IMG/VR virus record: IMGVR_UViG_3300037635_004294
Coordinates: 1-22,261 of that record
Origin: a virus
Reading direction: 5' to 3' (one strand)
DNA length: 22,261 nt
This document shows, in pieces, positions 21,237 to 22,261 of this stretch. Position 1 is the stretch's first letter; every line of letters starts with the position of its first letter. Under the pieces are notes generated by a model. The model had not been told where the DNA came from, did no database searches, and was given only the letters and a program-made list of their open reading frames with translations. The position numbers and the translations under genes are program-made.

Positions 21237-22261
21237 TCTTTTACAGGAACGGTGAGATCTTCTTGATCTTCATAATATGTGCTAGCGTCACCTTCACGTT
21301 TGTCGAATTTCTGAACAATTTCTTCGTCCATAATTTTAATAACATGCGCTCGGAACTCTTCATCGGTCTCAATAAGATCAGTCCACTTTGATGGCTGAAA
21401 TTTCTTCGTATATCCATCTGGTGTCGATAAGGTGTACCAAGCACCTGCGGACGTTAGGCTATCCGCCCCCTTGATGGCGTCAAACCAACTCTCTTCGTCT
21501 CGAATACCAATTTCGTCAGTACCCCATAAAATTCTGAAAGCACATGAGCGACCTTGGGTACCAAAGCGGGATTTTTCTAGCTTTACTTTAACTTCTGAGC
21601 CAATTCTAAATCCTTTATCATCCTCGATGAAGGAGGATTTTGCTTTTCGACCAGTAAGCCAAATACGTAGAGAATACGCATAATGCATAGCTTTGCCACC
21701 AGGAGTAATATAAGGCGTTGTCATAGCAATAATACGCGCTGTCGGACCTTGTGGAATATTGGTCTTTAATTGATTAAGAACGATGAACGTTGCCTGTTTA
21801 TCTGCTAAGGGGATTGTCAACTTCGACATACCCTTGGCGAGAATGCGAGCCTTCACGGCCATTGACGATTGTGGGTTGAAGTCACCTTCAACGTCCGAGA
21901 TCGATGGCGTAAAAGCCAAAGAATCCCAGATTAAAACTAGTTTCTCATCAGTAGCTCCAAGAAGCTCTTCAATAGTCTCCAATACAAACTCGACAGAGGA
22001 TGCTTGAACGTACATTAAGCGGTTTAAATCGCACCCTGAGCGCTCTAAAAAACTTGGGTCGATTGCTGATTCGGAATCAAAATATACTACAAGCTTGCCC
22101 TGTTTCTGGGCATTTGCTGCAATCTGTGCGGCCATATAAGATTTACCCGTTGATTCAAGACCTGCAATCTCCGTCACCTTCCCTACTGGGATGCCAGCAA
22201 CGCGGCCTTTACAGATAATAGAATCGAGCCACCGGGAGCCTGTTGGGATCCACTCCTTAAC
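21233..22261 (-). CDS. RecA/UvsX-like recombinase, N-terminus beyond window edge
   Basis: 342 residues are visible, and the reading frame stays open to base 22261, so the true start lies outside. An internal GTG at 22177 is not the start, because IPTGSRWLDSIICKG upstream of it matches the RecA lead-in (STGSxxLDxALG). Walker A is GLESTGKS (34-41 from the edge), the catalytic Glu is in YFDSESA, Walker B is VLIWDSLAF (Asp113), and LNQL plus TPGGKAMHYAYSLRIWL form the L2 DNA-binding region and beyond. It should pair homologous strands for recombination-dependent replication and repair. An acidic C-terminal tail (EGDASTYYEDQEDL) is typical of RecA. It is the first gene seen in transcription order and lies before the repair genes. 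Confidence 0.94.
   Translation of the reverse strand, partial: VKEWIPTGSRWLDSIICKGRVAGIPVGKVTEIAGLESTGKSYMAAQIAANAQKQGKLVVYFDSESAIDPSFLERSGCDLNRLMYVQASSVEFVLETIEELLGATDEKLVLIWDSLAFTPSISDVEGDFNPQSSMAVKARILAKGMSKLTIPLADKQATFIVLNQLKTNIPQGPTARIIAMTTPYITPGGKAMHYAYSLRIWLTGRKAKSSFIEDDKGFRIGSEVKVKLEKSRFGTQGRSCAFRILWGTDEIGIRDEESWFDAIKGADSLTSAGAWYTLSTPDGYTKKFQPSKWTDLIETDEEFRAHVIKIMDEEIVQKFDKREGDASTYYEDQEDLTVPVKE

Noticed and set aside
22175-22177. GTG as start of the RecA-like gene
   Set aside because: The frame stays open upstream to the edge, and the residues there match the conserved RecA region before Walker A.
1-22261. tRNA genes, CRISPR arrays, insertion sequences, attachment sites
   Set aside because: Gaps between genes are all shorter than about 80 bases and hold only the promoters, the terminator and ribosome binding sites. 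No spaced repeats or transposase were seen.

Overview
The window is a gene-dense stretch of a large tailed-phage genome. All 27 genes I can support lie on the minus strand, most overlap by 1-23 bases or sit a few bases apart, and no stretch longer than about 80 bases lacks a gene. The content suggests a lytic caudovirus: its own replication set, nucleotide metabolism, chaperones, an endolysin and a very acidic candidate scaffold protein. Several small proteins recall families I associate with uncultured marine phages, but that is from memory and untested. The host looks bacterial, with sigma-70-like promoters and purine-rich ribosome binding sites. I cannot name it.

In transcription order (high to low coordinates), the right end holds recombination and repair: a RecA/UvsX protein cut by the window edge, a small CxxC protein, a UV damage endonuclease (UvdE) and a 5'-3' exonuclease. 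A promoter before the helicase then opens a block of about 11 kb: DnaB-type helicase, B12-dependent ribonucleotide reductase, GroES-like co-chaperonin, amidase endolysin, three poorly understood proteins, a bacterial-type DNA polymerase III alpha subunit, a ClpP-like protease and a J-domain protein.

A new promoter at 7670-7698 starts the next block: a small helical protein, dUTPase, a DUF262-HNH protein directly followed by a phage-type adenine methyltransferase, two small proteins, a thioredoxin-like protein, a GMP reductase/IMP dehydrogenase homologue, a small basic protein, a sigma-region-4-like regulator and the acidic protein. This block ends at a strong intrinsic terminator at 1637-1674. 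A perfect-consensus promoter overlaps that terminator and restarts transcription for a small membrane protein, a second ClpP-like protease and an unidentified gene running off the left edge.

The logic is coherent: a polymerase, helicase, recombinase and exonuclease copy the genome; the reductase, dUTPase, thioredoxin and GMP reductase-like enzyme adjust the nucleotide pool; GroES, the J-protein and two ClpP homologues handle protein folding or processing. The most unusual items are the DUF262-HNH/methyltransferase pair, the interlocked terminator and promoter, the polymerase III with an apparently complete PHP metal site, and a cassette of a nucleotidyltransferase-like and a Rossmann-like protein with no assigned pathway.
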